Below, in pieces: positions 31,721 through 42,384 of a stretch of DNA of 64,000 nucleotides (positions are counted from its first letter, which is position 1; each line of letters starts with the position of its first letter). The DNA is taken from positions 5,286,186-5,350,185 of the forward strand of contig NW_026057588.1 in assembly GCF_023721935.1 (NCBI RefSeq). Direction: 5' to 3'. The stretch comes from Panthera uncia. Its lineage: Eukaryota > Chordata > Mammalia > Carnivora > Felidae. The notes under the pieces were generated by a model. It had not been told where the DNA came from. It saw only the letters and a list, made by a program, of their open reading frames with translations, and did not search any database. Made by a program: the position numbers and the translations under genes.

Positions 31721-31721
31721 T

Positions 31722-31948
31722 CCCAGAGCTTCTCAACCTGGCACTATTGTCACTTGGGGCCAGATAACTCTTCCTGGAGGGGTCTGACCCACAAACTGAG
31801 CTGCTCAGGATCCACTTGGGTACATGCCAGCGGCACCCTCCTCCCCACTCCAGCGTCAGCCAAAAGTGTCTCCAGGTGCTGCCAGATGTCACCAGGTGCG
31901 CGGCACCTGCCCCTGGTTGAGAACCCCTGTGTTACACCGGGATTTCTT
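31722..31948 (-). mobile_element. MER20 (hAT-Charlie), near full length
   Basis: Begins GAGCTTCTCAACCTGGCAC, contains GGGGCCAGATAACTCTTCCT, ends GGTTGAGAACCCCTGTG. Matching inverted termini (TTCTCAACC / GGTTGAGAA) delimit about 225 bases. Confidence 0.87.
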
Positions 31949-31949
31949 G

Positions 31950-32925
31950 GGCTCAATAGCGTGCTGTCCACAATGTACATGAATTTCATCGACGGCACTT
32001 GAGTGAAGGAAGCCACACAGAAGGGTTCCCGCAGGATGATTCAATCACGTGAAGTGTACGACCAGGCAAAAGTCAAAGCAGCCTTCTGGGGTCGGGGGTG
32101 TCGTCGATGGCTTAGCAGGGAAGGCTGTGTATCCCCTCGGACCACAGCACACGCTGGAGTGGTTGCCTCTGGCCGGAAGAGAACGAGAGGGAGAGAGACT
32201 GCAATCCTCTTAAAGCCCCGCCCCCAGCATGACATCTGTCTGTAAGGTGCTAGTTGGTGAGGAGTGCACACTGGAAAGTGCGGAGCGGTTGGCTTGGCCA
32301 CTGGCCCGCTCTGAGGCCACCCAGGTTCTGAAGCTCAGGATGGACCAGAGATGCCAGAACCCCAACGCTGTCCCTGCACAACCTGAGGACACCTTTGAGG
32401 GACAGGTGCACAGCTTTATGGGCATCTTCCTGCATGGGAGCACCAAGGCCAGGTCTGACGGGTAACAAGTGCATAATCCCACAGGCTCAGAATCTTACGT
32501 GTTCCTGACAAAGCACACGGTTAATGGGATCATCTTTGGCTCATTCACAGATGCTACAAGCACAGGGAGAGAGTGGTTAGGAAGGAAGAAGGCCTGAGAA
32601 TTTCCTTGGAAGGGCTTGTGGTGTTTCCATTGTCTTAGTAGAGGGAGAAGCAAAAAAGAAAAAAAAAAAAAAAAGAAAAGAAGAGAAGACAAAAATTGGA
32701 GAGGATTGGGGGACTGGAGATATTTGGTTGTTCAGGACATAAAATAATGGCTGGGGAGGTGACCAAAAAAAATAAATAAAAAGGAAAACTAGAAAGAAAA
32801 ATAACCAACTTCCCACTTACTGACATTGGCTAAATCCTATTAGCGGAACAATGATGAAGAAAAGACAAAATCACAAAATCAAGACAGAAGAACCAGGAAA
32901 AAAGATAACTGTCCTTAGTAGTCCC
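31950..32925. other. unassigned interval
   Basis: Frames such as 32229-32465 look superficially protein-like but match nothing I know. A-rich patches at 32653-32695 and 32764-32790. No gene called. Confidence 0.4.
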
Positions 32926-32929
32926 ATTA

Positions 32930-33400
32930 TGTATATATGTATATCTTTATTGAGATACAATTAAAACATTTTTTCCTCCAGCTTTACTGAGATACAATTG
33001 ATACATAACGTTGTGCAAGTTTAAGGTGTACACGAAGATGTTGATTTGTTACATTTATGTATTGCAAAATGATGACCATCATGGCATTAGCTGATGTCTC
33101 CATGCTGTCATGATTGGGGTTTTTTTTTGTGATGTACATAGTATCACACTTCTGTGTCTTCTGATGACTTTATACATCCAGGTAGGCTCCATCCTAATCA
33201 AGACATGAAACATCACCATCCCCAGTAAGTTTTACTGCCTCTTTCTGCTTAATTCCACCACACGGGCATTTTTGTGTCTTTTTTTTCTTTTCATGGAGTA
33301 TCATGGTTTTGAAATGCGTCCAGGTTGTGTAGATCTCATATCTGTCCCTTGTTTGGGCATCGTTGCAAATGACAGTATGTAACGTTTTGTGTCTTGCTTC
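32930..33400 (-). mobile_element. old LINE-1 3' end (antisense)
   Basis: CTTTATTGAGATACAATTAA, CAGCTTTACTGAGATACAATT and AACGTTGTGCAAGTTTAAGG are antisense signatures of old L1 3' ends. It reaches up to the DPRX stop codon and may form its 3'UTR. Confidence 0.75.
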
Positions 33401-33402
33401 TC

Positions 33403-33792
33403 TCATAAGGCTCTTTGTGGTGATGTAGAACCAAAGGGATTAACAGTGAAACTTGCAGAAAGAATCTGTGATTCCAAAATGGGACAAAGGGAGTAGATAT
33501 TAGGATCTTGACAGCAGCCAAAGTGGACTATTTTGTGGCCAGTGGAATGGTCTGGGAGAGCCTTCAAATTGGGGCATATGCGGAGTTGGAAGGAAGGTAT
33601 TGGATGATCTGTGTAAACCAGGGACGCAGGGTAGGCACCATGAGAGAATCCTGGAGATGTAGCCATGTTTCTCTTGGAAGAGCTGGTCTTGAGGTCCACC
33701 CCAGCTGCATGCTCTTGTTCAGGTTTTGGTTTTTGCTGCATGTGCTTGTATTGGGCTTTCTTGAGTTTTGCTCTGTGGTTCTTGAACCAAAC
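33403..33792 (-). CDS. DPRX: DPRX exon 3
   Basis: Acceptor CCTCCTTAG at 33801-33793 (minus strand), then 129 codons and a stop. Carries homeodomain helix 3 and the conserved HFGCC-x-DPNIY segment. Confidence 0.93.
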   Translation of the reverse strand, partial: VWFKNHRAKLKKAQYKHMQQKPKPEQEHAAGVDLKTSSSKRNMATSPGFSHGAYPASLVYTDHPIPSFQLRICPNLKALPDHSTGHKIVHFGCCQDPNIYSLCPILESQILSASFTVNPFGSTSPQRAL

Positions 33793-35048
33793 CTAAGGAG
33801 GAAAAGAGAGGAGCAACTGGTTGGTGAATCCAAAGGAGAGTCCACGTGTTTTCATTTTACCCGATACCATGGACAGTGCCAGGTGAGCCCAGCTAGTTGT
33901 GCAACTCTGCTTCTCAGATCCTATAGCTGCAAACTCTCCCGACATATGTGAAAGGGAGCAGGAATGAGAGGTGGTGGGGAAAGAAAGTGAGGCAAGGGGG
34001 GCACCTGGGTGGCTCAGTTGGTTGGGTGTCCGGCTTTGTCTCAGGACATGATCTCACTGCTTGTGGGTTTGAACCCCATGTCAGGCTCTGTGCTGACAGC
34101 TCGGAACCTGGAGCCTGCTTCGGATTCTGTGTCTCCCCCTCTCTCTGCCCCTCCCATGCTCATGCTCATGCTCTGTCTCTCAATAATGAATATAAAAAAA
34201 AAAAAAGTGAGGCAGGGATCAAAACACCCAGAGCAGGAGAGACTGATGTCAGCACACTGAGGCTCATGGGCCAGTTTTTACCTGCAACCGTGTTTTTGTA
34301 TGGTGCATAAACTAAGAACAGCGTTGTTTGTGTTGTTGTTTTTTTTTTAAGTTTTTATTTATTCATTTAAGTAATCCCTACACCCATCTTAGGGCTTGAA
34401 GTCACCATCCCTAGATGAAGAGTTGCATGCTCTTCTGACTGAGCCAGCCAGGTGCCCCTAAGAACAGGTGTCACATCTTTAAATGGTTGAGAGAAAGAGA
34501 GGGGAAAAAAAAAGCACAATAAGAATATTTGTGACCTGTGAAAATTATACGAACTTCCAATGTGTGTCTATAAAATTTTATGGGAATGCAGGCACACCCA
34601 TTCATTTACTTATTGTTGATGGCTGCTTTCACGCTGTCCCTGCAGAGCTGAATAATTTTGGCAGACGTGACACAGCCCACAGAGTCTAAACTATTTCCTG
34701 CCTGGCCCTCTACAGAGAAAAGATTTGCAGATCCTTGCTCTAGGGGTTGGGAGGGAGGGTTTGGGGGTAAGAGTCTGGGTCTTTGGAATCTTGGAGACCA
34801 GAGTGGTATTAAGCTTCAGGAATTATCCTAGGGTCTCTGAATTTAGGGTATTCTGGGGAAGTGGCTTGGCAAGGTGAGGCTTTATTCTCCAACCTGAAGT
34901 ACTGTCGGGTGGATCTCCAATTTCAAGGCCATCTCCTTCTGCAGGCTGGGTGGGGGGTAAGGGTTCTGACTGAACAAGAATTCCAAGGCTTCCAGTTGGT
35001 CCTCAGTGAACATTGTTCGTTTCCTATGTGAATGCTTCTGGTGCTTTC
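33403..35048 (-). CDS. DPRX: DPRX, divergent-paired related homeobox (exons 2-3)
   Basis: K50 PRD-class homeodomain protein of the ETCHbox group, a nuclear DNA-binding factor of early embryos. Human DPRX is a repressor-like counterpart to activators such as LEUTX. Exon 2 (35048-34894) starts after a pyrimidine-rich acceptor in phase 1. It encodes HSHRKRTMFTEDQLEALEFL and SLQKEMALKLEIHPTVLQ. Exon 3 (33792-33403) opens VWFKNHRAKLKKAQ, giving W48, F49, K50, N51, H52 and R53; N-H-R rather than N-R-R is a DPRX trait. Downstream, PSFQLRICPNLK and GHKIVHFGCCQDPNIY, then PILESQ, match the human C-terminus closely. Both exons are fully open, about 181 residues without exon 1, against 191 for human DPRX with its roughly ten-residue first exon. 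Exon 1 was not found upstream (35.1-40 kb). Same strand as ZNF331, as in human. Confidence 0.93.
33996..34206 (+). mobile_element. SINEC_Fc-type SINE (DPRX intron)
   Basis: Lies between DPRX exons 3 and 2, opposite the gene. Head GGGGCACCTGGGTGGCTCAG. TSD AAGTGAGGCAAGG / AAGTGAGGCAGGG. Confidence 0.94.
34340..34457 (-). mobile_element. short old CAN-SINE (DPRX intron)
   Basis: TTTTTAAGTTTTTATTTATTC, AAGTAATCCCTACACCC, ends GCCAGCCAGGTGCCCC. TSD TAAGAACAG on both sides. Confidence 0.9.
34515..34745. mobile_element. old DNA-transposon-like repeat (DPRX intron)
   Basis: GGCAGACGTGACACAGCCCA, GGCCCTCTACAGAGAAAAG and GCAGATCCTTGCTCTAGG belong to the repeat family also seen, in the other orientation, at 10566. 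Family name not assigned. Confidence 0.55.
34894..35048 (-). CDS. DPRX: DPRX exon 2 (homeodomain helices 1-2)
   Basis: Acceptor TCCTCCCCTCCCAG, donor CAG|GTTGGA. 155 bases: two complete a codon begun in exon 1, then 51 codons ending HPTVLQ, joined in frame to exon 3. The intron position equals that in PARGFX. Confidence 0.92.
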
Positions 35049-35298
35049 CTGGGAGGGGAGGAGACAAAGGTACAGATGAAGTGTTTCGACAACTCTAAGA
35101 CACAGGTGTAAGACACTTCCCTTCCTCAAACACCGGAACTCCCTGTGCACAGAGGTCAGGCTTGGCTCTCAGTCAGGTGACTGAGGGTCCCAGATATGTA
35201 TGCATGGCGTGAATGACTTTCTGGTTCTGTTTCCTAAGCTTCATTTTGTCACAGCTGGTCTTCCATATACTCAGCATAGGAAAGCACTATATATATTT

Positions 35299-35640
35299 AA
35301 AAAGATTTTGTTGTTGTTGTTGTTAACGTTTATTTTTGAGAGACAGAGAGAGAGAGAGAGAGAGGAGAGGTGTGAGCAGGGGAGGGGCAGAGAGAGGGAG
35401 ACACAGAATCCAAAGCAGGCTCCAGGCTCTGAGCTGTCAGCACAGAGCCCGACGCGGGGCTCGAACTCACAAACTGCGAGATCATGACCTGAGCCCAAGT
35501 TGGACGCTTCACTGACTAAGCCACCCAGGTGCACCAAGGATTTTGTTTTTAAGTAATCTCTACACCAAATGTGCAGCTTGAAGTTACAACCCTGAGGTCA
35601 AGAGTTGCATGCTCTACTGACTGAGCCAGTGAGGTGCCCC
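35299..35640 (-). mobile_element. short old CAN-SINE split by a SINE
   Basis: AAAGATTTTGTT at 35300 and AAGGATTTTGTTTTTAAGTAA at 35536 are the two halves. Ends GAGCCAGTGAGGTGCCCC. Confidence 0.88.
35311..35535 (-). mobile_element. SINEC_Fc-type SINE nested in an old SINE
   Basis: (TTG)n start, AACGTTTATTTTTGAGAGAC, ends AAGCCACCCAGGTGCACC. TSD AGATTTTGTT / GGATTTTGTT. Confidence 0.93.
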
Positions 35641-35668
35641 TGGAGAGGGTTATTTAAATAAAGATATT

Positions 35669-35842
35669 GTGGCTCCTGGGTGGCTCAGTCAGTTGAGCAT
35701 CCGACTCTTGATTTTGGCTCAGGTCATGATCTCAGGGTCCTAGGATTGAACTCAGTGTGGAGACTGCTTGGGATTCTCTCTCTCTCCCTCTGCCCACTCC
35801 CCTGTTCACGTTTTCTCTCTCTCTAAAATAGCAATTAAAAAA
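35669..35842 (+). mobile_element. SINE, older SINEC_F form
   Basis: GGCTCCTGGGTGGCTCAGTC head. The middle is shortened to GAACTCAGTGTGGAGACTG, then a CT-rich part. Confidence 0.88.
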
Positions 35843-35859
35843 AGGATCGCTTGTGTGTC

Positions 35860-37155
35860 GACTCCTAGATTGTGTGTGTGTGGGGGGAGGGGCAGACAGG
35901 TATAAGGGCAGTCTCTGTACCTTCTGCTCAATTTTGCTGTGAAACTATACTGCTCCAAAAATAGTCGATTAATAATAATAAAACATGGTTACTTTCATGG
36001 ATTACATTAGTGAAGACACAGATATACACAAACTAAAAGTGTTAAAATACACAGTACTTTATGTAGTGCTAAGTACTCTATAGAGAAGCAAAATTCAGAA
36101 CAGGGGATGAGGAATTTGAGTGTGTGTGTGGGGGGGTTAGTTTTAATGACCAGTGAGCGAAGGTCTGTCTGGATGAGGTGAGGGAGTGAGCCATGTACTT
36201 CCTTGCAGGAAGGGAAATGCAGACAGAGGGAACAGAATCCCCGAGGAGCGATGAAGAGATGAGTATTGCATAGAGAAGATGAGTGGAGAGGTGTTGAGAA
36301 ATCAGTGTTTCAGGGAACAGGTCATACAGGGTCCTGTCAGGGAGGTGGACAGAGTGTGGGGGTCAGCTGGTTCTTTAGCATCTAGCGCTTCTGGGTTCCT
36401 TGAGCTCAACAGGTTATCAGAAGAACAGACAATCGTAGGGGTCACTGGTTCTCTAGCATCTGGACTGATATTTCCGTGAGACAATAGATTTGGGATGAGG
36501 GCATCCAGTGACAGACAATGAGACAGAGTCTTCAGGAGTCCCAGCTTTGAGTCCCAGCATGGCACTGACCTTGAACACGTGTGTTTGCTCCTTCAGGGCT
36601 CAGAAGTTTCAAGTGTAGTTGGAGATGACTAAAGTCCCTCTCTCACAAGGCTACTGAGGATTCAATTAGGTCATGTCTGAAATGCAGGACTTAACATATC
36701 ACGAGGCTTCAAGGAACGCACTGAATCTCTCACACACAGTGTATCGATGTCATTCTCCCATGCACAGGGTGCTTTCAACATGGTCCTCACCTCCTGGTGT
36801 TAACACCTTTGTGTACTTCCCATCCAACATGGTACCCGACTTGGTCAGCTTACAGAAAATACCATGAGATGTCACTTCTGAGCTTACGAAAGTCTCTGTG
36901 CCTTCTGTCTTGGACACTTTCTCTCTTTTGGATCACTTGTTCCAGGGGAAGCCATATGGAACATCCCTACGGCAAGGCCCTCTTGGCAAGGATCTGAGGT
37001 CTCCAGAGGAAAGTCAGTGAGGAGCTGAGGCCTTTAGCCAACAGCTTTGTGAACGAGCCCTCTTGGAAGTGGATCAATCCTCCAGGCTCAGTGAAGTCTT
37101 AGATGACTGCATTCCTTGTTGACAGCTTGATTACAACCTCACAAGACCCCGGACT
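35860..37155. other. no gene or clear repeat
   Basis: Includes an internal near-repeat: GTCACTGGTTCTCTAGCATCTG at 36440 resembles GTCAGCTGGTTCTTTAGCATCT at 36362. DPRX exon 1 is expected near here but no convincing candidate was found. Confidence 0.4.
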
Positions 37156-37159
37156 GAAC

Positions 37160-37400
37160 TCCACTATGCATTTTTAACAATTTTATTGAGATAGAGTTGA
37201 CGTATACTAAACTACATATTTAAAGTGTGCAATCTCAGTAAATTTTGATATACGTATACTGACACGCTCATGAAATTATCTCCGCAATCAACACAATGCA
37301 TATATCTATTTATCCTCCGTTTCCTCGGATCCCTTTCAAAGTCATCCACCTGATGTCCTCAGGTCATTGTGGCCTTGACTCCATACTTGTTAAGCACAAT
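37160..37400 (-). mobile_element. old LINE-1 3' end (antisense)
   Basis: AACAATTTTATTGAGATAGAG, TTTAAAGTGTGCAATCTCAG and CTCATGAAATTATCTCCGC. Confidence 0.75.
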
Positions 37401-39060
37401 AAGACAAGATAAAGAAATAAAGAACAGAAAAAAGGAAAAGATGAATATAGGCCAAGTTCACTTATGAAAAAGTTTCAAAAGTCCTTAAAATACGTTAACT
37501 GAACCCAACATTGCTATTTTAAATAAATACATCAAGAGCAAGTATGTTTTATCTCAAAGGATAGGATATTTATCAGAGCTTACCAGACTGTACAGGTTAA
37601 ATATGTGAAGTTTATTATATGCCAACTATATCTCAATAAAGCTGTTAAAAGTAAAATCTTAGGAACCAACTTGATTATTTATATTTATAGGACTCTACAC
37701 CCAACAATGGCAGAAATTAAGTATTCTTTCCAGTACATATGGAACATTCATCCGGATAGAGCATATGCTGGGCCCCAAACCAAGTCTGAAAAAATTTTAA
37801 ATGATTTAAATCATACAAAATATGTTCTCTGAACATAGGAGTTAAGATAGAAATGTGTAACAAAAATAACTGTTAACATCTCTCCTCCAGTGTCTGAGAT
37901 TAAACACATTTCTGAATCAAACATGGGACAAAGAAGAAATCAAATGGTGTTCGGTCAACTGGATATCCTTACAGGAAAAAAAAATGAACTTCAACCTTTA
38001 TCTTGAACCATATGCAAAAAATGAGCTACGGGTAGATTTCAGACATAAATATAAAGCCTAACTCTAAAACTTCTGGAAGAAAACATCAGAGAAAATCTGA
38101 GACCTTGGGTCAGACAAAGGTGTCAACAGCACAGAGTATAAAAGTAAAAATCGAACTGGGGTTTACAAAGATGAAAAAGTTTGCTCTTCAAAAGACTGCG
38201 TTGAGAAAATAGACAATGGGGCACCTGGGTGGCTCGGTTAAGCCTCCGACTTCGGCTCCAGTCACGATCTCATGGTTTGTGAGCCTCAAGTCGGGCTCTG
38301 TGCTGACAGCTCAGAGCCTGGAGCCTGCTTTGGATTCTGTGTCTCCTTTTCTGTCTGCCCCTCCCTTGCTCATGCTCTGTCTCTCAACAGTAAATGTTAA
38401 AAAGAAGAGGTGAGTACATAATGGAAGAAAATATTCATAATACATGTGTCAAATTCATATCCAGAATATACAAAGAATTCAATGACCTAACAATTCTGTT
38501 CCTAGTAAAAACACCACATGAAGGCATGTATGTGAATGTTCCTACCGGTTTTATTCATAGTAGCCAAAAATTTGGGATAACCCAACAGTATTCATCATAC
38601 AGCAAGTAATGGATAGCCAAATTGTGTTGTATTCATACAATGGAATAGTACTTCTCCACTAAAACAGAATGAGCCACTCCTACAACACGAACGTATCCCA
38701 AAAACATGCTGGGCAAAGGCAGGGGCACGCACAGAAGAGCACATACTCTGTGTGTTGATTTATAGGCAATACTAGGCAAGCGAAGATAATCTGTAGGGCA
38801 AGAAAGCAAGTCACATGGTGCCTGAGGCTCGTGGTCCCCGTGTTGTGTGTGGGGACGGGGTTGGGGATGATGACCACAATAGGATGTGAACTGTTTTAGG
38901 GTGATGGAGATGTTCTGTGTTTCCACTGGGGTGGCGGTTCATAGGCATGTACACTTGTCAAAACTTACTTTTAAGTGTGCACGTAAAAATGGATAGACTT
39001 TAATCATAAATTGCACATCCATAAAGTTGATCTTTGTAACCCCCAAAAAGAAGATCTTGG
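37400..39060 (+). mobile_element. LINE-1 ORF2 end and 3'UTR, split by SINE
   Basis: AACCAAGTCTGAAAAAATTTT, AACTTCTGGAAGAAAACATCAG, ATATCCAGAATATACAAAGAA and TACACTTGTCAAAACTTAC occur in L1 order. Only short frames remain (37605-37832, 38394-38609). Confidence 0.8.
38218..38405 (+). mobile_element. SINEC_Fc-type SINE in L1
   Basis: GGGGCACCTGGGTGGCTCGG head. Small deletions in the head and body. Confidence 0.93.
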
Positions 39061-39064
39061 CAAA

Positions 39065-39735
39065 TCAGGGCGCAAAGCCGTCTTGCCACGCTCTCTGAAA
39101 GTTATATATTAAATCCCTCTAGCAAACACTGTACTTAATGGAAAAACATGTGCATTTCTGTGGAGTCAGGAACATGAAAGGGACATCTATAAGCACCGTG
39201 ACAGTGTAATCTAGTTCCATTATAAGGAAAGAAAAAAAAATATGTAAGATCAGAAGGGAAGAGATAAAACGGATTCTCTGTAGGTAATCTTATTTACTAG
39301 AAAAGCCAACAGAATTCCACAGGTAAGGGCTTTTAGAGCTATTGAGAGTTAAGCAGTTTTTCTAGTTAGAAGACCTATAACATTTCTCTGTACCAGCCAT
39401 GTTCAGCTGGAAACAAAATTGGAAAAGCGAAAGACGACATTCACAAAAGCAGCCCAAAACTCCCAAGATACCTACAAATTACTGAGAGAGGACGGAAGAC
39501 TTGAGGGGCTTCAGTGAGAAAGTCACAGCTTAAAACCATTTGAGGACACTTTCTGAAGACTTATCTTTATGACCTCTGAGCAGGGAAGGATTTCGACATG
39601 CGACACATGAGTAAACCATGAAACAAGCAAAGCTACATTTGACTACCTTACAATCAAGAAATGCTATTCAAAGTTTCCTTAACAGAATGAAACAAAGTGG
39701 AAGAAGGTAAATGGATAAAGAAGATGGGGGGTGGG
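39065..39735 (+). mobile_element. old LINE-1 ORF2 remnant
   Basis: CCCTCTAGCAAACACTGTACTTAATGG-type words and ACAGAATTCCACAGG near 39310 suggest L1 ORF2, but divergence is high. Confidence 0.4.
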
Positions 39736-39739
39736 AGAG

Positions 39740-40470
39740 GGTCAGAAACATGAAAGGGATATGACAGAATGGAATGTTATTCATTCCCGCCATTTGCAAC
39801 AACATGGATGGACCTTGAGGGCGTTATGTTAAGTGAAATACATCAGAGAAGACAGGTACTGTATGGTACCACATATATGTGGAATCCATAAAAGATGAAC
39901 TTGTAGAATCAGCGTACCATGGTGGTTGCCAGGCACGGGGGTGGGCAGTGCAGGTGGTGGTAGTGGTGGGTGGGTTGGGGAGATGTTACAGGTTGCAAAC
40001 TTGCGACAAGTAGATGAGTAAGGCCTCTGTAGATTGAATACCCAGCACAGTGATTAGAGTCAACAGTACTATATTATACACTTAAAAATGGCTAAGTGAC
40101 TAGATCTTTTGTTTTGGGAGAGAGAGCGCGAGCGCGAACCTGAGCGGTAGAGGGACAGAGAGAATCTTAAGCACCTGCCCGCCCAGTGCGGAGCCCAACG
40201 CAGAGCTCAATCTTATGACCCTGAGATGAAGACTTGAGCTGAAACCAAGAGTCGGACGCTTACCGGACTGAGTCAGGCAGGCGCCCCACTGAGTGACCAG
40301 ATCTTAAATGTTGTCGCCACAGAAAAGAAAATGATAACTATGGGTTGTGATAGAGGTGTCAGCTAACACTGTGGTGCTAATCGTATTGAAATACATAAAC
40401 GTATCAACACATTGCACACCTTAAACTCACACGATGTTATGTATGTCCATTATTCCTCGAAAACAAACAT
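39740..40470 (+). mobile_element. LINE-1 3' end, split by SINE
   Basis: TTTGCAACAACATGGATGG, TGTTAAGTGAAATACATCAG and GTATTGAAATACATAAACGT. Continues across the SINE at 40111. Confidence 0.88.
40111..40289 (-). mobile_element. SINE in L1
   Basis: GAGAGAGAGCGCGAGCGCG body, ends GAGTCAGGCAGGCGCCCC. TSD TGACTAGATCTT / TGACCAGATCTT. Confidence 0.88.
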
Positions 40471-40477
40471 CCTTAAC

Positions 40478-40600
40478 CCTCGCAGCGTGCCAGACGCTTT
40501 TCTGGGTGCTTTGTGAATACCAGCTGACTCGATTCTGACTTTTCCCCACGTGGTTGGTACAGATGGGGAAACTGAGGCACGGGGAGACTAAATGATGGGT
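40478..40600 (-). mobile_element. MIR-like remnant
   Basis: GTGCCAGACGCTTTTCTGGG and GGGGAAACTGAGGCACGGGG are MIR phrases. Confidence 0.7.
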
Positions 40601-40755
40601 TTGAGGCTGTGCTGTGCTCCATTTTTGGAGAACCAGTGGCCAACACGTGTAGTTTATTGAACTGGGCTCCAGCGTTCATGACAGAGGGTTCTAGGGCTCC
40701 TGTTTTTGTTCTGTAAGCTTGGAGCAAGCATATCATCCCCTGCAACATTAACTTT

Positions 40756-40944
40756 TTATTTTATTTTTATTTATTTTTAAATGTTTATTTTTGAGAGAGA
40801 GACCAAGTGTGAGCAGGGGAGGGGCAGAGAGAGAGGGAGGCAGAATCCGAAGCAGGCTCCAGGCTCTGAGCTGTCAGCACAGAGCCCGACGCAGGGTCAG
40901 ACCCACAAACCATGAGATCATGACCTGAGCCACCCAGGTGCCCC
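40756..40944 (-). mobile_element. SINEC_Fc-type SINE, internally deleted
   Basis: TGACCTGAGCCACCCAGGTG shows loss of about 25 bases between the B-box and A-box parts of the head. Confidence 0.92.
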
Positions 40945-40989
40945 ATCAATGTTATCTTTAAAATGGAGACTTCCAGCTATTACTACTTT

Positions 40990-41092
40990 ATTATTTTTTA
41001 AAGAAGACATCTCTACACCAAACGTGGGGCCAGAACTCAAAACCCTGAGATCAAGAGATGCACACTCTACTGGCTGAGCCAGCCTGGCATGC
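40990..41092 (-). mobile_element. short old CAN-SINE
   Basis: AAGAAGACATCTCTACACC, GATCAAGAGATGCACACTCT, GAGCCAGCCTGGCATGCC. Confidence 0.85.
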
Positions 41093-41124
41093 CAGGTTGT
41101 AGTCACTTTAAAAGATTTTAATGT

Positions 41125-41331
41125 TTGGGGCGCCTAGTGGCTCAGTTGGCTAAGCATCCGACTTCGGCTCAGGTGGTGATCTCTGGTTTGTGAGTTTGAG
41201 CCTCGCGTCGGGCTCTGTGCTGACAGCTCACAGCCTGTAGGCTGGTTCAGATTCTGTGTCTCCCCTTCTCTGACCCTCCCCTGTTCATGCTGTCTCTCTC
41301 TGTCTCAAAAACATTTAAAAAAAATTTTTTT
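41125..41331 (+). mobile_element. SINEC_Fc-type SINE
   Basis: GGGGCGCCTAGTGGCTCAG head. TSD AAGATTTTAATG on both sides. Confidence 0.94.
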
Positions 41332-41527
41332 TTAAGATTTTAATGGTTGATTGTGCCTGAAAGTGGTTTAGCACAAGCCCTGATTTCCAGATTTCTTGGC
41401 TAAGCTCCCATTGTGTCACTTAATCATCCCAGTGGGGATCAGAGGCTCTATTTCTGCAGGATGAGAGGCATTATGTCATAGGTAACCAGGTGAAGATTTG
41501 GAATTCAAAGGCAGAATTGGGGGGCGG

Positions 41528-41715
41528 TGGGAAGCCTGGGTGGCTCAATTGGCTGAGCATCTGACTTTGGCTCAGGTCATGATCTCACGATTCGTGAGTT
41601 CAAACCCTGTGTTAGGCTCTTTGCTATCAGGGCAGAGCCAGCTTAGGACCTCTATCCTCTGTGCTCTCTGTCCCCCCCCCCCCAACACACAAATAAATAA
41701 ACATTAAAAAAACAA
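41528..41715 (+). mobile_element. SINEC_Fc-type SINE, diverged
   Basis: GGAAGCCTGGGTGGCTCAA head, C run at 41672-41682, tail AAATAAATAAACATTAAAA. Confidence 0.88.
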
Positions 41716-42060
41716 CAGTGAACTGGGTTTCCCTCTGATTGGTTTGTCCTCTGATAGCCTCACCTCCAGATAGCCTCACCTCCACCATCCTTCTCAGCTG
41801 ACTCCGTCACACATTATCTTTCAGTTCACATCCCTCTGGCTTACCTTTAGGAGGGACCCCTGGGTCTGACATCCTGAGATCTAGATGGGTTTCCATGCTC
41901 TGCTCCTGTGACATGAGCTGGCAAATGAGGCATCTCGACTTAAATACCTCCCTCGACAGCCACACCCTGGTCCCACCCCTCCACCTTATAATATCTTTCC
42001 CTCTCCATCCATTAATCCGATCCCTGGGTCCTTGAGCCCCCCCAGTCCTGTGCCATCTGT
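41716..42060. other. no gene seen; short tandem duplication
   Basis: GATAGCCTCACCTCCA occurs twice in a row near 41753-41785. Otherwise non-repetitive. Confidence 0.45.
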
Positions 42061-42061
42061 C

Positions 42062-42115
42062 TGATGTGGTGTCCACACCCCAGCAGCAGCATCACCTGAG
42101 AGCTTACTAAGCAGA
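42062..42115 (+). mobile_element. MER5A left part
   Basis: CAGCAGCAGCATCACCTGAG is the MER5A core. Its continuation may lie beyond the L1 fragment. Confidence 0.6.
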
Positions 42116-42365
42116 ATCAATACATAGTGATGCAAGGGTATGAACTTCCAGCTATAAGACTAACAGGTTCTGGTAATGCACAGCATGGTGACGAGAGCTC
42201 CTAATACCGTATTATAGACTTGATGCTGAGGGGGTAGATCTTACGGGTTCGCACCACAAAAGAAATGTAGGTGATGTGATGGGACGGAGGTCTTAAATGC
42301 CACTCTGGCCGCGGTTGCGTTGAAACTAGTTGTACACTTGAAACGTCCTCATGCTATGTGTCCGT
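42115..42365 (+). mobile_element. LINE-1 3' end
   Basis: GATGCAAGGGTATGAACTTCC, ATGGTGACGAGAGCTCCTAA and GTTGTACACTTGAAACGTCC. Confidence 0.8.
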
Positions 42366-42384
42366 CACATCTCTGGGGAACTAG

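Noticed and set aside
1..33400. miR-371-373-type or C19MC-type microRNA cluster expected near DPRX in human
   Set aside because: Scanning by eye for AAGTGC-seed hairpins on both strands gave only isolated matches without a paired arm. A covariance or hairpin search would be decisive.
36302..36565. Possible DPRX exon 1 (minus-strand ATG near 36565)
   Set aside because: The peptide does not resemble the short DPRX N-terminus and no phase-1 donor lies at the right distance.
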